Part shown: in pieces, positions 1 to 12,861 of the stretch | Layout of the letters: every line of letters begins with the position of its first letter | Position numbering within the stretch: the stretch's first letter is position 1 | From: Sclerurus mexicanus | Lineage: Eukaryota > Chordata > Aves > Passeriformes > Furnariidae | Reading direction: 5' to 3' | Length of the DNA stretch: 64,000 nucleotides | Assembly (NCBI GenBank): GCA_013396755.1 | Contig: VWZF01002630.1 | Coordinates: 434,001 to 498,000 of the forward strand | Notes under the pieces: generated by a model | What the model was told of the DNA's origin: nothing | What the model saw: only the letters and a program-made list of their open reading frames with translations | Database searches by the model: none | Position numbers and translations under genes: made by a program

Positions 1-3000
1 AGACACCAAGTTTGTGGCCAGAGCTGAGTGCAGAACCCTGGAGTCCCACCCAGGTCTTTCATCAGCATGATGGCTCTTCCGTTCCTGCTCTCCCAGGCTG
101 TCACTCTCATTTGTCCTATGGAAATATTGAGATAGCTCTGGTAGATGCATTACCTTAAGGGGAACCTGTCTGAAATTGTCCTTTCTTCCGTCCAAGGAGT
201 GCCAAGGGAAATCTACATTACTACACAGTAACTGTATTAACCACTTAATTCTAAAGGAAGCAGATAACAGGAAGATATTAGTGTGGGAATGGGCAAATAA
301 ATAAAAGAATATTTCTCTCCAATAAACCTCAATTCTCTTGGAATTATTTTTTAAAGACTTACAAGGAAATCTGCCAGAACAGGTAATGACTATACTTAAG
401 AGAGAGTCAATTGTCCTAGAAAACTTCATGTACTATGGTTATAGTGCTGGAAACAAAAATTTAGCTGATATGGGGCTATCTCTGGGTAACAGCATCTCCA
501 CCAAGGACTTCAGGACAAACTCTGGTACTTCTTAACATTTAAAATCTGAACAGTAAGACTTAGATTATGAGTTCTTGATTTTTTTTGTCTTACCCCTTAC
601 TCACACAAGTAGTTCCAGTGTCTTCAAGAATCAAGAGAACTGAGAAACCTGACTTTAAAATCCATCTGAACAATGTTGAAATTTAATTTTAATAGAGATA
701 AAACATCTCCCTTTCTCAGAGATCACCAATGCTTAGCAATAGTGGAAATTAGGACAGTGTTGTGTTTTCAGCACATTTGGTCCATGTTCATGGCTCTTCC
801 TGGCTTCACAGGATTGGACAAGGCTGTGTGAGGAGTGTCATATTTGATTGAAATGAGTAATGACCAAGAGGGGACTTGTGGGTAGGGAATGCCAGAAATG
901 AGATGGTGGCTATTGTAAGGTCATCAATAAGGGAAATTTTGGGTACATTTTTGTTAGCAGCAGTTCAGCTATGTATGAGACAGAGGTGTGGAGGACGACT
1001 GCTGGGTGAACGTGACTCTGTCGAGTGTTATTTGCCAAGTGCAATGCAGAGAGAAGGAAAACTTATCTTGCACTTTACAGTGTCCCCATTTCATAAATAC
1101 GATACATTAATATTCATTATACCACATGCATTATCATTTTGGAAGGAGATTACTGGGGATTCACTATTTTCTCTCCATCATACTTTCCAATTAGGATCCC
1201 CTCTTTTGCAAATAATAAGCTTTTTGTTGCCAGGGGCTTTGCAGCAAAGTTCCATTCAGAGGGTTGGCATTCTGTTCAGCCTCCATTTCAGAAAGAAGTG
1301 CAGATTGAAGAACAATTATATTTTTAATGACAGGTTAATCTTGCTGTACTAAATATGATTAGAGAATCACCTGGCTAATGTCAGAAAATACAAGAGCTGT
1401 TAGGAGTTGTTTCCAAAAAAACTCCAGGGAGAAGGGTAAGGAAGAAGCCTCACAAATGCATCATTGAGTGAGATTTAGGGTTCTTGGAGGACAGATAAGA
1501 GAATAAGGGTAGAGTGGAACAACAAAGAAGAAGGGGTAGCCTGAGTCCTTGTTCCCCTCAGATGAAAAAGTCTTTTGGCTCTGTGTTTTGCTCACATGAA
1601 CAAAAGCCAAATGTTCTCATCTGGCACTAGCAAGAAAGGATGAGGATGAGTTTGATGTACACTGCTGACCTGTGCTAGGCAGGGAAAGACCAGGTCATCA
1701 ATTTTTGGGAGTTGCCTCAGTACTTCCTCTGTTCTTGAAGTAGTTCTTCAGGCTCTGTTGTGCAGAAGAGAAAAACCCAAACACTGTCCTTCTTCAAAGG
1801 GGGAAGAAATTATGAGGAAAAATGCAATAAAGACTCTTGGATGCTTAAACACCAGAAGCCTGAACACTACATAATGCTTGCTATAAACGCTGAGATCCCA
1901 CCTAAAGATACTGTGTGGCTCTATGTATGTAACCAGCAGCATATCACACTTCTGGAGTGTGCATTACAAGCAAAGGGAACGAGAAAAGAATGGAAACTCT
2001 ATTAAAAATGCACAGGAAGGCCAGAAAACTCACTACTCTTCCTGGTCCTCCATTGCTTCTCCTCTCTGTCCTTCACCACAATATTTTTTGCCTCACTGAT
2101 GTGTGGTAGGAAGTGTCTCCAGGTGAACTTACAACTCAGAGGCCAAGCAGGCAGGTGATACCTACTGTCCTTCATGTCCACATAAACCAGATGCAAAGTG
2201 CTCCAACTTCCTTAACTGCAATTAGTCAGACTTTATAAATTTCACCTTCAATTACCACAAATTTGTAAAGAAAAAAACCCCCAAATAATTATTGAAAAGA
2301 AAAGAACTAAACCAAACCACAAGAAATACAAATTTACAGTTAGTCCTGTGAGAGGCTCAGTATTCCCCACACACACATACACATGCTAGTAAAACAGCCC
2401 TTTAAAGTTGTTGGTGTTGTCAGTTACAAGAGCAGCATTTAACATTTAATGGTTGTTTTTGGTCAGAGCTGTTACTTTTCATTGTTTGCTAGATTTGTTC
2501 CTTAAATTTGCTTGGCTCTGTGCCATGCATTTTCTCTGGTTTTATTCTATATTGTGCTTGGAGTTGAAGGACTTTTATGCTTTTTCCCCCCTTTGAAGAC
2601 ACATTATGAAATTATTTTCATTTTTCTTGCCCATTGCATTGTCTTGTCATGTCTGATATTTATCTAGAGGACACAGATATCCCCTTACAAGCCCTGTCAG
2701 AATTCCAACTTGTTCTGTCTCCTCCTAGTGTAGAGTCACCAACCGTAGAAGGCACAAGGATCCCTAAGAAAGTCATGGGGTTAATTAGATTGGGCAGAAG
2801 ATTTCAGAAAAAGTAATACCTAGCCTGCTAATGCCGTAGCTCTTATAGAGGTCTAAAAGTAAAGAGACAGAAATAAGATGAATCATGAATGCTTTGCCTC
2901 TACTTACTTTACATTATAATAGGCTGGATTAGCTGTTCAATTAAAACAAATAGAAAGCATAGAAATCCTACTGTGCATCTTGACCTTTTTTATAAACTGG

Positions 3001-5673
3001 CACTCATTCCTGTGAATTGACCTGTTATTTGCCAGGTCTGTTTTAACCAAAAATTCAGGCAGTGAGAGGTTTTCACAAGTGTTTCACAAGTGCCAGAGAC
3101 TCCCTGCAATTCAGAAATTGTGACCAGTCATCAAAGTCACAAGTCTTGTGGTGTCCAAGCTTCAAATATCTAATGTGGGTGACCAAAATCCTTATGTCAA
3201 GATTTTAAAGGCAGGGTAATGTGATCTCACTGTTAGGGTTCATTTCCAGCTGAGAACCTGAACAGCATGTTCCCTCAGTGGGCACCCAGTGAACTGACCC
3301 TGGCCACAAATTTCACCTCCCCGTATACTGAGTGTCTTTTCTCTACCTAATCAGATACTTCCTTAGCTAAACAATATTGACCTATAGGTTTTTTAGTTCA
3401 GTTTCCACTCCTATTACATGTTTCCTAGCCTGTTTGTAGTACTTCTAATTAATTATTTGTAATTGTCTGTGTTTTTCTCCCCTTTCTTTGTGCCTTTGTT
3501 TCTTGTTTCTCTCCCAGCCTTGGTAACAAGATGTTGCATCTCTTGAGGCTATGAGGGTAAAAGTCTATTAATAAATAATTAAGTAGTGAGGCTCCAGCGG
3601 TGTGGAGTCACGTCTGGCCATCACATGGCTGTAGTCTCCATGGCGACTCACTGGTGTGGACTGAAGTGATCTCTTTGAAAGAAGGCAAGAGAAGGTTATA
3701 CAGGGCAAAAATGTGTGAAGTTAAATTACATTTTAAAATATTAAAGGCACCCTTATACTGGCTAGTTCCCTAAATAACCTGGAAAAATGGAAATCTCCTA
3801 TTAGCCCCATTCCACCAGCATCCATCCCTTCTGTCTGCCACTGCCCCATTTTTTTTTTTTCTGGTCCATAGCTTTCAGCCCTGAAGCTTTCCACTCTGTA
3901 GATGCTCCCATTTGCCAAGCAGCATTTTCCATGTACCCAGGGCTCCTCTGACCTTCCTGATCCACAGCAGTAATCCTGCTGCTGGACTCTGCAGTCTCAG
4001 TCCTGATGATGAGGGTGACTGATCTCTGAGAACACTGAGTATTGAATAGTTTGTCATGTGTCAACAGGGCAAACCTTAAGGCCTGGATTCCAGAGGTTCC
4101 CACTTCTCTCCTCTTCTGTGTTCTCCTTTCCTACCACAACAGCACATCACCTTTCCCTGGAGTTGCACTGCAACCTGCCTTTGAGCAGAACTCACACCTG
4201 TTCCTCATTAGAGACAGATTTTGAGAAGATTTTGCTGTGCTTTTCTCCTTTTCTGGCAATACTCAGAGGCAGTTTCATGTGCTGGCACATGAAGTAGCCC
4301 TTCTATTTTTTCCCATCACATAATCCACCTCTAAGTATAGCAAAGACATTTCTTACCCATTCAAAGCAGTAGTTTTCAAATGAAAAGCAGTTAGCTCAGC
4401 AGTTCCAGCATCTGTGAAAGTGTGTCCTTGTGCAGCAGCAGGATCTGAAACCCCCTTAGTCTGTTATCAGCTTTCCATCTGTGTTAGCAGCTACACTATT
4501 CACAAGCATCCTGATCCGTGCACTTCAGCCAATATAATTTTCCCAAGCCCCCCTCTCCAATAGCATTTCATGGGAACACGTGAAATGTTAAGCTTCCTGT
4601 AATGCTGAGGATGTAAATCACACTAATTATCTCCCAGACTTCACAAACATCCTGGGCTTTCATTTCCTCTGCAAACTTCTGGAGCATTTGCATTAACTTT
4701 TGGCAGGTAAACTATAGGGGGCCCAAACCATCCATCACATAAAACTGCATTGAAAACACATCAAATTTGGAGTCATGACAGGTAGATAAGTCTCTGTTGA
4801 GAGGGAATGAAGGTTTTCATATCACAGCTCTCTTCATCTTGCAGGAGAACATGATGTATAAGCCCAGGATTCTCCCTCTTTTCACCCACTAACAGCAACC
4901 ACCATTTGCCAACTGCTCCATGTCCACAGCCCCATATGAACACAACACCTGCTGACAAGACCATGAGCCATGTGTTTTCTTTAAGCTTCTAGGATGGGAT
5001 CTGCTTGACAAAGGGTAATTCTGGCCTTGCACAACTGAAATGTGCTACAAACTGGGTCTTCATGAAGCAAACAGCCCCAAGTTCACCCTGGGAATGGGTC
5101 CATTTCATTTTGTTACCTGCAAATCTCTGGGAAAGAATGTGAAACAGAAAAGTCTTTCCCATCCCTCTTCATTGGCCTGTTTTCTCCCTTTATTTTTTAT
5201 GGCAGTTTCTAAAATGGAGGTAAAAGATGGTTTGAGTGAGGTTATCACAGGGACAAAACAATACTTGAAACAGCTTCAGACTTGTTTTCATGCTGTTCTC
5301 CTGGAGCCACTGCACAGGTTTTCAGAAATTGTTTCCCTGCCCTTTTCACCTTCACGGTCCTCTCCTCCCAACAGACTGAGGCCAGAGCAGAAGAGAAAAG
5401 TGGATTAACAATTTTTTTCTTCAGCAATCTGGCATCCTATCTTTGCTTTCACACTTCTTGATATTCACCAGCACCAGTGGGGAAAAAAAAAGGAAGTAAT
5501 CTGAAATTCATAGCTTGTTAGGTAAAACAAAGAATAACTATGACAATTATGCTGATTCTGAGGATAAATGTTTGCCTTTTTTTTCTTTTAGTGCTGCCTA
5601 TAGATTCTAACACTGACTAGGGATTTAAAATCGTTCATCTCTTTTTAAGTGATGTTGGCAACCTAATTTTAAC
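1..5673. other. Non-coding stretch, nothing recognised
   Basis: No gene, RNA gene or repeat family was recognised here. The open frames present (for example around 876-1352 and 5040-5408) have no visible domains or coherent splice architecture and read as chance frames. Small local duplications occur, such as a repeated TTCACAAGTG near 3070-3095. CpG is sparse. Confidence 0.6.
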
Positions 5674-6429
5674 TCAAATATTTCCATGATGCTGAAGGAA
5701 AAAGAGAAAAAGAATAATTACAAAATACAAAATAAGCAGAAATGGTTTCAGTGAGGTATTTTGATCACCCCTGTGAGCTGTTTTCTTGCTGTGTTGTGCG
5801 TGACTGAAAATCAAAAAGTGAATCTGCCTATTACCAAGTGGGAAGCTGACCAAACTAGTTTCATCAGACTGCAGCAAAAATAGCAAACAGGGGGAAAATA
5901 AACTTAGGTGATTATAATTATTTCCATGCTGACAAAGAGAATTCATGAATGATACAGGAAAAGCTCCCTGAAAAAGAAATTTAAATTTCAAATTAAAATT
6001 CTTTGAATGGGGGGAAGTTGAACGGATTCCCACAGGTGTTGTCACAGTCAGTGAACGAATAGCCTTTGGACCTGCTCCCAGGGCAGTCCCTGTGAAGGAG
6101 CTCCATCTCTCCCCCGAACCATAACCTGCTCTCTCTGTATGTTGCTGCTTGCTTTTGCAGTAACTTTCAAACCTGCACAAGGAGTTGAATAAACAAATTA
6201 CTGCCTCTGCATTTGTGCTCATTAGAAAAAAAAAACACACTGATGACTTGGTAGCCTGGTATTTCATAATATCACAAAGGGTTTTGAGAGACGAACAGCT
6301 ACAGCAAACCCTCTGTGGAAACCAATATCTCCACCTGTGGGAAATGCAAAGATAACAGGCAATTGTGACTAGAAATGCAATTACTACAAGAGAAAAAGAT
6401 TCACTTTCCTTCATATGCATAGAAATCAT
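5674..6429 (-). other. Longest open reading frame, 251 codons, unrecognised
   Basis: This is an uninterrupted minus-strand frame from an ATG at 6429-6427 to a stop at 5674. It is much longer than the chance frames around it. The translation has a hydrophobic stretch near residues 13-28 and another near the C-terminus (about 228-245), with a Ser/Lys/His-rich middle. No domain, signal motif or catalytic residue was recognised. The start context is poor (T at -3). No promoter, CpG island or intron structure is evident, and the flanks look like ordinary non-coding DNA. It could be a chance frame in sequence poor in TTA/CTA/TCA on the + strand, part of a degenerate repeat, or a lineage-specific gene. 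I make no functional call. Confidence 0.15.
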
Positions 6430-7888
6430 GAAAAGATGTTTTCATCCTAAGCAAAAAAGGCCTGAAGCTGAATTTTATTCTGCACTTCGAACCAATAATA
6501 ATCTCTTTCACCTATTATACATCTTCCTGAAAAAAGAATATACACTTCTCCATCTCACCTAGAAGGTTCTCCACTTACAGGCAATTATTTAAGCAGATGC
6601 AAAGAAATAAGATAGGAGAAGTAAATATTTGACTTAGAACCTTTATAAATCCTGTTCTCTCTTTTTTTCTTTCTGCCTTTCAAGATCAGATTTCTATTGC
6701 AACATGAGTGTGTACAAGGCAGAGTCTTCCAAGTCTGTAAAACAATATATCCTACGTTTTAACCACAAGCAAAATTTAAGAGAAGCACAAGACCATCCAA
6801 TTCAGAAAGAAGGAAGACCCATCCTGTACATTGTGGATAACTGGAGCTCATAAAACCCTATATAAACCTCAGCAAATTCCTTCTCTTTCATACTGTGTTT
6901 GTGGTGGCATCCCTTGACCCAGCTCCTGATTGCTCTTACTTTGGGTAGAGAAGCTTAACCTTCTCTAACAGGGTAAATGTTCTGATTTTCCCAATCAGAG
7001 ACCAAAACATCCACATGCAGGACTCCCCCAACTGGGTAAGGTGGATGCACGAGAGTTTTAGAAGGGATGTGCAATGATTGGTGCTCTGCTGGGTTTCTCT
7101 GCTTCAGCATGAGGGTCTGCTTCTCAAAAAGAAGCCACAGAAGATACATTCGCTCATGAACCACAAGCAACTGAAGAGCCACAGTGTTGCCGTGGCCCCT
7201 TTATCCAGTCTTTTACTCCTGTGTATTAACCATTCCACTTCAGCCTTTCACTAGTTGCTCTAAACCCTTGGACTGAGTTTACGCTCATTGGCAGCAAATC
7301 TAAATTAACCTCTGCTTCACCCAAACTCCATTTGCACCCAGCCTTTGGAACTGTGGAGATATCCTTTGGAAAAAAGCCCAGACCACAGAGGTGATTCAAG
7401 GAAGCAGAGGGAAAGTAAGTCAGGTTTCAGGATTATTTACTAATTTTGAGGTTTTGACCATTTAAGCATGAATATAAATCCCCAAATTTTGCAGTCAAAT
7501 CTCTGCAAGTAGATTCACTGCACCATACACATTTCCAATGGCTTAAAGGGAAATTGCATGGGATTGGGGAGCCATCTCCATGGGCCTGGGTCTAACATGG
7601 AAGCTCTTTTGCATTATTTTTTGCTGCATTTCCTCTGAATTCAACATTGTGAACTCCAAATACAGTGTGTTGGCCTTCTCTCTGCAAGTCAACATGCAAT
7701 GTTGACCTCCTGTGACTGTTCTGAGTGAGGTCAGCTAAGGAACATCTCCTTAAGTTCAAGTGGAGAGAGGGCATGATTTGATAGAAGGGACAAGGACTCA
7801 GTGCAGAACACACATTGTCACAGAGAGCATTGCTCCCACACAAAAGACAGAGGCTGCTTCAGTGTTCCTGAAAAGCCTTTTTGTTAAG
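6430..7888. other. Non-coding stretch, nothing recognised
   Basis: No repeat or gene was recognised. A moderately good donor-like site (AAA|GTAAGT) sits near 7410 with no convincing partner acceptor. Confidence 0.55.
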
Positions 7889-8019
7889 AAGAAAATGTCT
7901 AAAGAATTGAAACTGTTGTTCGAATCCGTCACTGAAACAAACACAGGGAATGAAACTATCAAAAATTGTGTTAGTTCTTTTGCTAGAGGTTTTCAGTGTG
8001 AGGCTGAGCTCCACCAGAG
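7889..8019 (+). other. Candidate coding exon (unrecognised product)
   Basis: An acceptor-like pyrimidine run ending TTAAG precedes 7889, and a strong donor (GAG|GTGAGG) follows 8019. The 131-nt interval is open in one frame. It contains an ATG at 7895 with A at -3 that begins MSKELKLLFESV and continues for 41 complete codons, leaving two bases of the next codon at the donor. The translation is charged and mixed in a protein-like way, but I recognise no family. It lies about 0.55 kb upstream of the better candidate at 8574. An acceptor-donor pair with an open frame of this size is expected several times by chance in 128 kb of strand, so this is only a lead. Confidence 0.15.
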
Positions 8020-8386
8020 GTGAGGAGCGTTGCCAGTGTAAACCATCCAGTGCCTGGGATCAGCTTCTCAAGGTTTGCTCAGGATATTTCAAGGTAAGCA
8101 ATGGCCACAGCAGAGGACAGTGAGATCAGGGCATGGCAGGTGAATTAAAAGAAGAACAAATTTTCCAATCTACTTTTCAGGTGTTGTATTAGCTTGGGCA
8201 GTAGATAGAGCTCAGCAAAACCCCATGACCACACCTCTGGTGGGTTGTGAATAACAGATTATCATTTTACAATGGCTACAAATCATGGCTGTGCCAATGC
8301 ATCTAGTGGGAAAACACAGCTAGTTTCTGAGCAAATAACAGACCATCGATAGGCAGCTGTCTGACTGAGGAGAGGTTCTGACAGTG

Positions 8387-8393
8387 TATAAAG
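8387..8393 (+). promoter_or_regulatory. TATA-like box upstream of candidate first exon
   Basis: The heptamer TATAAAG lies in the context CAGTGTATAAAGCC. If functional, transcription would start about 25-30 bp downstream, near 8415-8420. That would give a 5' leader of roughly 155 nt before the ATG at 8574, with short upstream ATGs such as those near 8448 and 8533. No CpG island accompanies it, which fits a tissue-restricted TATA promoter rather than a housekeeping one. The box counts as evidence only because of its spacing to the open exon. Confidence 0.3.
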
Positions 8394-8573
8394 CCTTTCA
8401 GCAAGGAAACCACTGTAAATCTTGCCCAGGCAAGCTGAAGTATATGAAGAAATACTTATACCTCACCGATCACTGAACCTCAGATTTGTGATAAGACAGA
8501 AATCACTACTGTCTGATCCACTAGCCTATAAGATGTGAATCAGAGAGTCTATGCCCTGTCCTGAGTTGACAAG

Positions 8574-8705
8574 ATGTATCAATTTAACAAAAAACGTGAT
8601 GGGCCTGACACCTCTGTTGTCAGCCTCAGGAGGAAAAAAGAAAGTGTGGTGGAGTCCACGATGTCCTCTGATTCCTCCACAGCAAAGCTGGATCTTGCTG
8701 GCGAG
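8574..8705 (+). CDS. Candidate first coding exon, 44 codons, unrecognised gene
   Basis: The ATG at 8574 has A at -3 and an in-frame TGA four codons upstream (8562), so it is the natural first start. The frame runs 44 whole codons and ends on a GAG codon joined directly to GTAAGA, a near-perfect donor, at phase 0. The translation starts MYQFNKKRDGPDTS, has a basic LRRKK cluster near residues 18-22, and ends in a Ser/Thr-rich, acidic tail (SSDSSTAKLDLAGE). No membrane segment or signal peptide is visible. It resembles the cytosolic N-terminus of a larger protein, perhaps an alternative first exon. Reading past the donor meets a stop after 15 codons, which supports splicing. Three CpGs inside 132 nt contrast with CpG-poor surroundings. 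I do not recognise the gene. A chance frame beside a chance donor remains possible. Confidence 0.42.
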
Positions 8706-10523
8706 GTAAGAAAACCCTTGCTAGTGATACCCCCCAGAATTTCAGATTTTTAATGATAATGCTAATAAAAAAAATTTATACCTACCTGATTTTAGTGCAT
8801 CATCCCCATCAGACAAGTGCTTTACACAAAATCAGTCATGCTGTTTCTGCCTTTGCCACCATCAGCCCCAGCCGGTGAAGCTATAAATTTTGAGTAATAT
8901 ATATAATAAAAAATACAAAACACACTCCCCAGGTTAAGATCTTTAAGTACACAGCAACATTCAGTTCACATTTCATATCTGAAACAGTGCGTGCAACTAT
9001 ATGAAGCAAACTCAGCCCTTTCTGGTGTGTTTTGAAAGAAATTATCATCCACATTTAAACATATTGCACTGTACCATGTTTCCCCAGAGCCGCTGATGTT
9101 GTTACTGCCCTGACAGACACTGTCACCTCCCAAATGACAGATATTCAGACCTCCACACTGACACAGAAACGCCTCTAAGACAATGTTTTATCTCAGAGGT
9201 GCTGCACATTCACAGGCACACACAGACACACAAAATTATATCAGCCATTTAAGTAATTGTTGCCCAGCTGTCTTTTGAAATGCCTCTTTCGTCTTTTTGT
9301 AACCAAGGGCTTTAATATTCAAATGTTCATGAGAACCAGCTTTATTAAAATTAAGGCTGGGGGAAATGGTTTCAAAAAGGAGCAACAAATATTACCCAAC
9401 CATTTAAAAAAAAAAGATGCTAATTAATGGAGTTCTGAAGCCCAGGGAGGCCATTTGAGGGAGCAGAGATTCTTCTACTAGACAGACTTGTAACTTAGTG
9501 GTTCGAGTGGCAGAGGCAGAAAGAAGAGATGAGTAAAATAAAATGCAAGTAAGTTAAGAAGAACAATTCTCCAGGTATTATGAGGACTCCAGAGTTTAGT
9601 TCTGTGCCAGCAATTTGAGTTGTCTGCCCACGAGCTCTATGAACAAAGATTTTTTTCCTGGCCTTGACACAAAACAGAGTTTGTGCCTCTTCCCTGCTGG
9701 CTCTGCCTCATGCTGGGAACAAGCAAGTGTAACCCACATGGCGTGAGCCACTGCTGCCAGCTGAGACTGTGCTATGGGACTCACTGGGGGATGCATTTTA
9801 AGACAAATCTGATCTCGAGGGTAGATGGGCATGTTCACAGACAAGTGCAGAAGGAAAAGGTGTTGTACTGGGATAGCAGAGAGACACTGGAATGGTCAGG
9901 GCTTTCTCTGTAGGCTTTTTATGATTATTTCACCTGAGTGAGTAAAACCAGGGGCATCTCAGCATACAGGTGTCTTGGGAGGAAGGAGCACTGCATTCCA
10001 CGAGTACAGCTCCCCTCCACAGCTCGTGCTGAACTGGACAATGGAGGAAGAATTTGCTGATCCTGTTCTGCTGTGTTTAATCCATCATTAAGATCTCAGA
10101 GCTCCAAGATAGGCCAATTCAGCAAGTAGATGAAGGAAATTGTCTGTATTCTCTTTCTTCCAGATGGGAGCTCTGTCACTGTCCTCCTTACCTACTTGTT
10201 TTCTCCCATTATTCCTTTTGCTGAACAGGTCCATGGAGATGGGTAGCTTTCCAAATATACAATAAATAAAGCCTTCCTTGTCACTTCCTGTATTCAACCA
10301 ATGCTCAGGTTCTCTTCTCACATGACTTAGCCCTCTAAGGTGAGCATTGATCCCACTGTATATCCACTGTATATTAGAATTTCTCTAACAGGACTGTAGA
10401 CAGATATCCTGCCCTGTCTACAGACGACTCATCCTGTAATATCCAACACAGCTTTCTGGGGAAAATTAGAGCAACAGCAACCAGCACGGAGCAATATAGT
10501 CAAAATATAGTGGCAGCTATCCC
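8706..10523. other. Non-coding stretch (intron if the 8574 exon is real)
   Basis: No repeat family or exon was recognised. It contains short A/T-rich runs and small CA-rich patches (near 9220) but nothing supported. Confidence 0.5.
10353..10374. repeat. Tandem duplication of an 11-mer
   Basis: CCACTGTATAT occurs twice head to tail with no mismatch. Confidence 0.8.
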
Positions 10524-10600
10524 TGCCCATGGCAGAGGAGTTAGAAATAGGTGATGTTTAAGGATCCTTCCAACCCAAACATTCTATCATTTCATGAAAC
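10524..10600 (+). mobile_element. CR1 LINE 3' end fragment
   Basis: The stretch reads CATGGCAGAGGAGTT, then GTGATGTTTAAGGATCCTTCC, AACCCAAACATTCTATCATTTC. This matches the order at the CR1 3' terminus (a 'gatgatctttaaggtcccttccaacccaaaccattctatgat'-like end). It is a short 5'-truncated copy, as is usual for CR1. Confidence 0.8.
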
Positions 10601-12454
10601 TATAGCAATGCATAAATGGAGCTCAGAGAGGCTCAGCCCTCTCAGCTGAGACTGTCACTGCCCTGATGAACTCACTCACAATTGGTTTTCCATTTTCCAT
10701 TTTCAAGCATTCATGTTCTCTCTTTTCCATGCCCAAAACAAGTACTGTTGGTTCAAGTTCTTTACATATTTCTGGGTGTTCTGGGTGAACCTTGGCTAAA
10801 GAATCCCCTTTGGTTGATTTAGTAAAAGCTTAAGATATTTGAAGCAAGGAGATCTGAGGTTTTGGATAAAACATGGGGTCGTGGAGGCTTAATATGTTAT
10901 TGCACAGCAGAGCGAAGGTAGCTGTCCATACATGTGCTCTTTGCCTGCAGCTAATGCAAAATAATATGATGTAGCTTCACTTTGTTTCACTGTCAGCAAA
11001 GTTAAATTGCATTATTATATCTTTGTCACCAGCCAAGAACGTATGCCCAGACTGCTACCTCAGCTCTTCTGATGTTTGGTAACTTGTTAAGTTGCTCTCA
11101 CTTGATCATATGTCAGAGCTTAGAGTCCTTCACAGCTGTCATGAAGTCCTTGGGAGTCCTGGTTTTGTTACCCTGGGATATATTCTTATTTGCAAGGACT
11201 TGTGGCTGTATATAGCACAGATTTTTTTAACCAGGTTTTTTAACATGGGGTGTGACAGATTCGATGCTTTTTATCGATCAGGAAAAGCAGTGTACATCTC
11301 TCAAGAGACCAGTACTTTCTGATTCAAGCCCTTTTAAGTCCTTTTATGAGAATTAAAAATAATAAAAAAAATAAAAACTGAAAATGGTTTTTAAAGAAGA
11401 AAAAGCTTCTGTCAAATAGCTGATATCTGCAAAGCTATAAATAAGAGAGATACTTTTTAAGTTCATAGAACTTCATTGTTTTCAGAGAGATATTGGGAGG
11501 AACAGGATGAAAAAAAGTGTGTTTTTCTCTAGTAGTATATAGATTGACCTTCCTAAATGAAGACTGTTGGCAAGAATGATATGATCTGAGACAGCAAACC
11601 AGCAGAAATTCAGAGTTTATATAAATTTATCTATTTAATTTATGTCTCAACTCCTGCAGCTTGCCATAAAGAAAATTGAATGCAAGCTGAAAACACAAGC
11701 TTATTCTAATAGATGCAGGGGGAAGAATAAAGCTAACAAATATATTTGTTTCCCTACTAATCCCTCTTCATTATAGGGCATAGCTGTTTTGTTTAATGGT
11801 CATAAATGAATCCAATATGAACTCAAACAAAAGGAGATTTCTGTTTGTAGATTAAATAATTTGTAAAAATATTTCAAGTGCATTCAGCATCAGCGAAGTC
11901 AAATAAAACCTCTGTCTCACACAAGCAAAAATTTACCACAGAGAGTATCTTTCTATGACAACTGGTAAGAGGTAATTTTTCCCTGGAGCCAACTTCCATT
12001 GGATCAGTGATGCTCCAGTCTATAGCAGAGAGAGTTTGTGTTCGGATCTGTGTACCAGCATGCATAATAATGAATCACACCCTACATTGATTTAGTAAAC
12101 CAATAGGTTTTATTAACTCAACAATGAGATTAAAATGGATTAAAACAGGAGAGGGGCTCTATCATTGCACTAGTAATTTACCCCAATTCTACAGCAAGTG
12201 CAATTCACTTCAGTTTTAATACCTGCTTAGACTCCTCTCGGTACTGCTGAAATGTTTTCTCCAGGGGGAAAAGTGCAGCAGATACAGGTGAATCCTATAC
12301 ACATATGTAACTACAGAGAGGGCAAGCAAACAAGCCAGCTTTAATCAGAGTTTGGACTTTTCAGTGTTATCTGAGACAAAGAAGTCAATGATTTCTCTTG
12401 GCAGGGAGTTCAGCAGCCTCCTGTGCTAAAACACATAGAAAAGTACAGTCAGAG
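10601..12454. other. Non-coding stretch, nothing recognised
   Basis: Ordinary AT-rich sequence with no supported exon or repeat family. An A-rich patch lies near 11350-11380. Confidence 0.55.
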
Positions 12455-12861
12455 CACCAGTCTGATGAGCAGAAACTGAGGGAGCTGGGTGGGTTCAGCC
12501 TGGAGAAGGGAAGCTCAGTGGGAACCTTATCATTCTCTACAACTGCATGAAAAGAGGTTGTAGCCACATGGGGGTTGGTCTCTTCTCCCAGTTGGCAGAA
12601 TGAGAGGAAATGGCCTTAAGTTGCGCCAGGGAGGGTTTAGACTGGATGTTATGAACATTTCCTTCCCTGGAAGGGTGATCAGGCATTGTAACAGGCTGCT
12701 CAGGGGAGTGGTGGAATCACCATTCTTAGAAGTGTTCAAAAGGCATGTGGCTGGGGCACTTGGGGTTATGGTTTAGTGGTGAACACTGTGGTGCTGGGTT
12801 AATGGTTGGACTTGATGAACTTGGAAGTCCCTTTCAACTTTACTGATTCCGTGTTTCTAAA
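12455..12861 (+). mobile_element. CR1 LINE 3' part, 5'-truncated
   Basis: Landmarks of the CR1 3' region appear in order. They are GGGTTCAGCCTGGAGAAGGG, ACCTTATCATTCTCTACAAC, GCGCCAGGGAGGGTTTAGAC, a 'CTGCTCAGGGGAGTGGTGGAATCACC'-like block, GTTCAAAAGGCATGTGGC and GGTTGGACTTGATGAACTTGG. The copy ends in CTTTCAACTTTACTGATTCC. No intact coding capacity remains. Reverse-frame open stretches in this interval are shadows of the element. Confidence 0.93.

Noticed and set aside
876..1352. 158-codon + frame
   Set aside because: No domain, no splice signals, no promoter; composition is like chance frames.
2365..2388. CA-rich microsatellite
   Set aside because: Too short and interrupted to list as a microsatellite.
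12530..12739. Minus-strand open frame
   Set aside because: Reverse shadow of a + strand CR1 copy.
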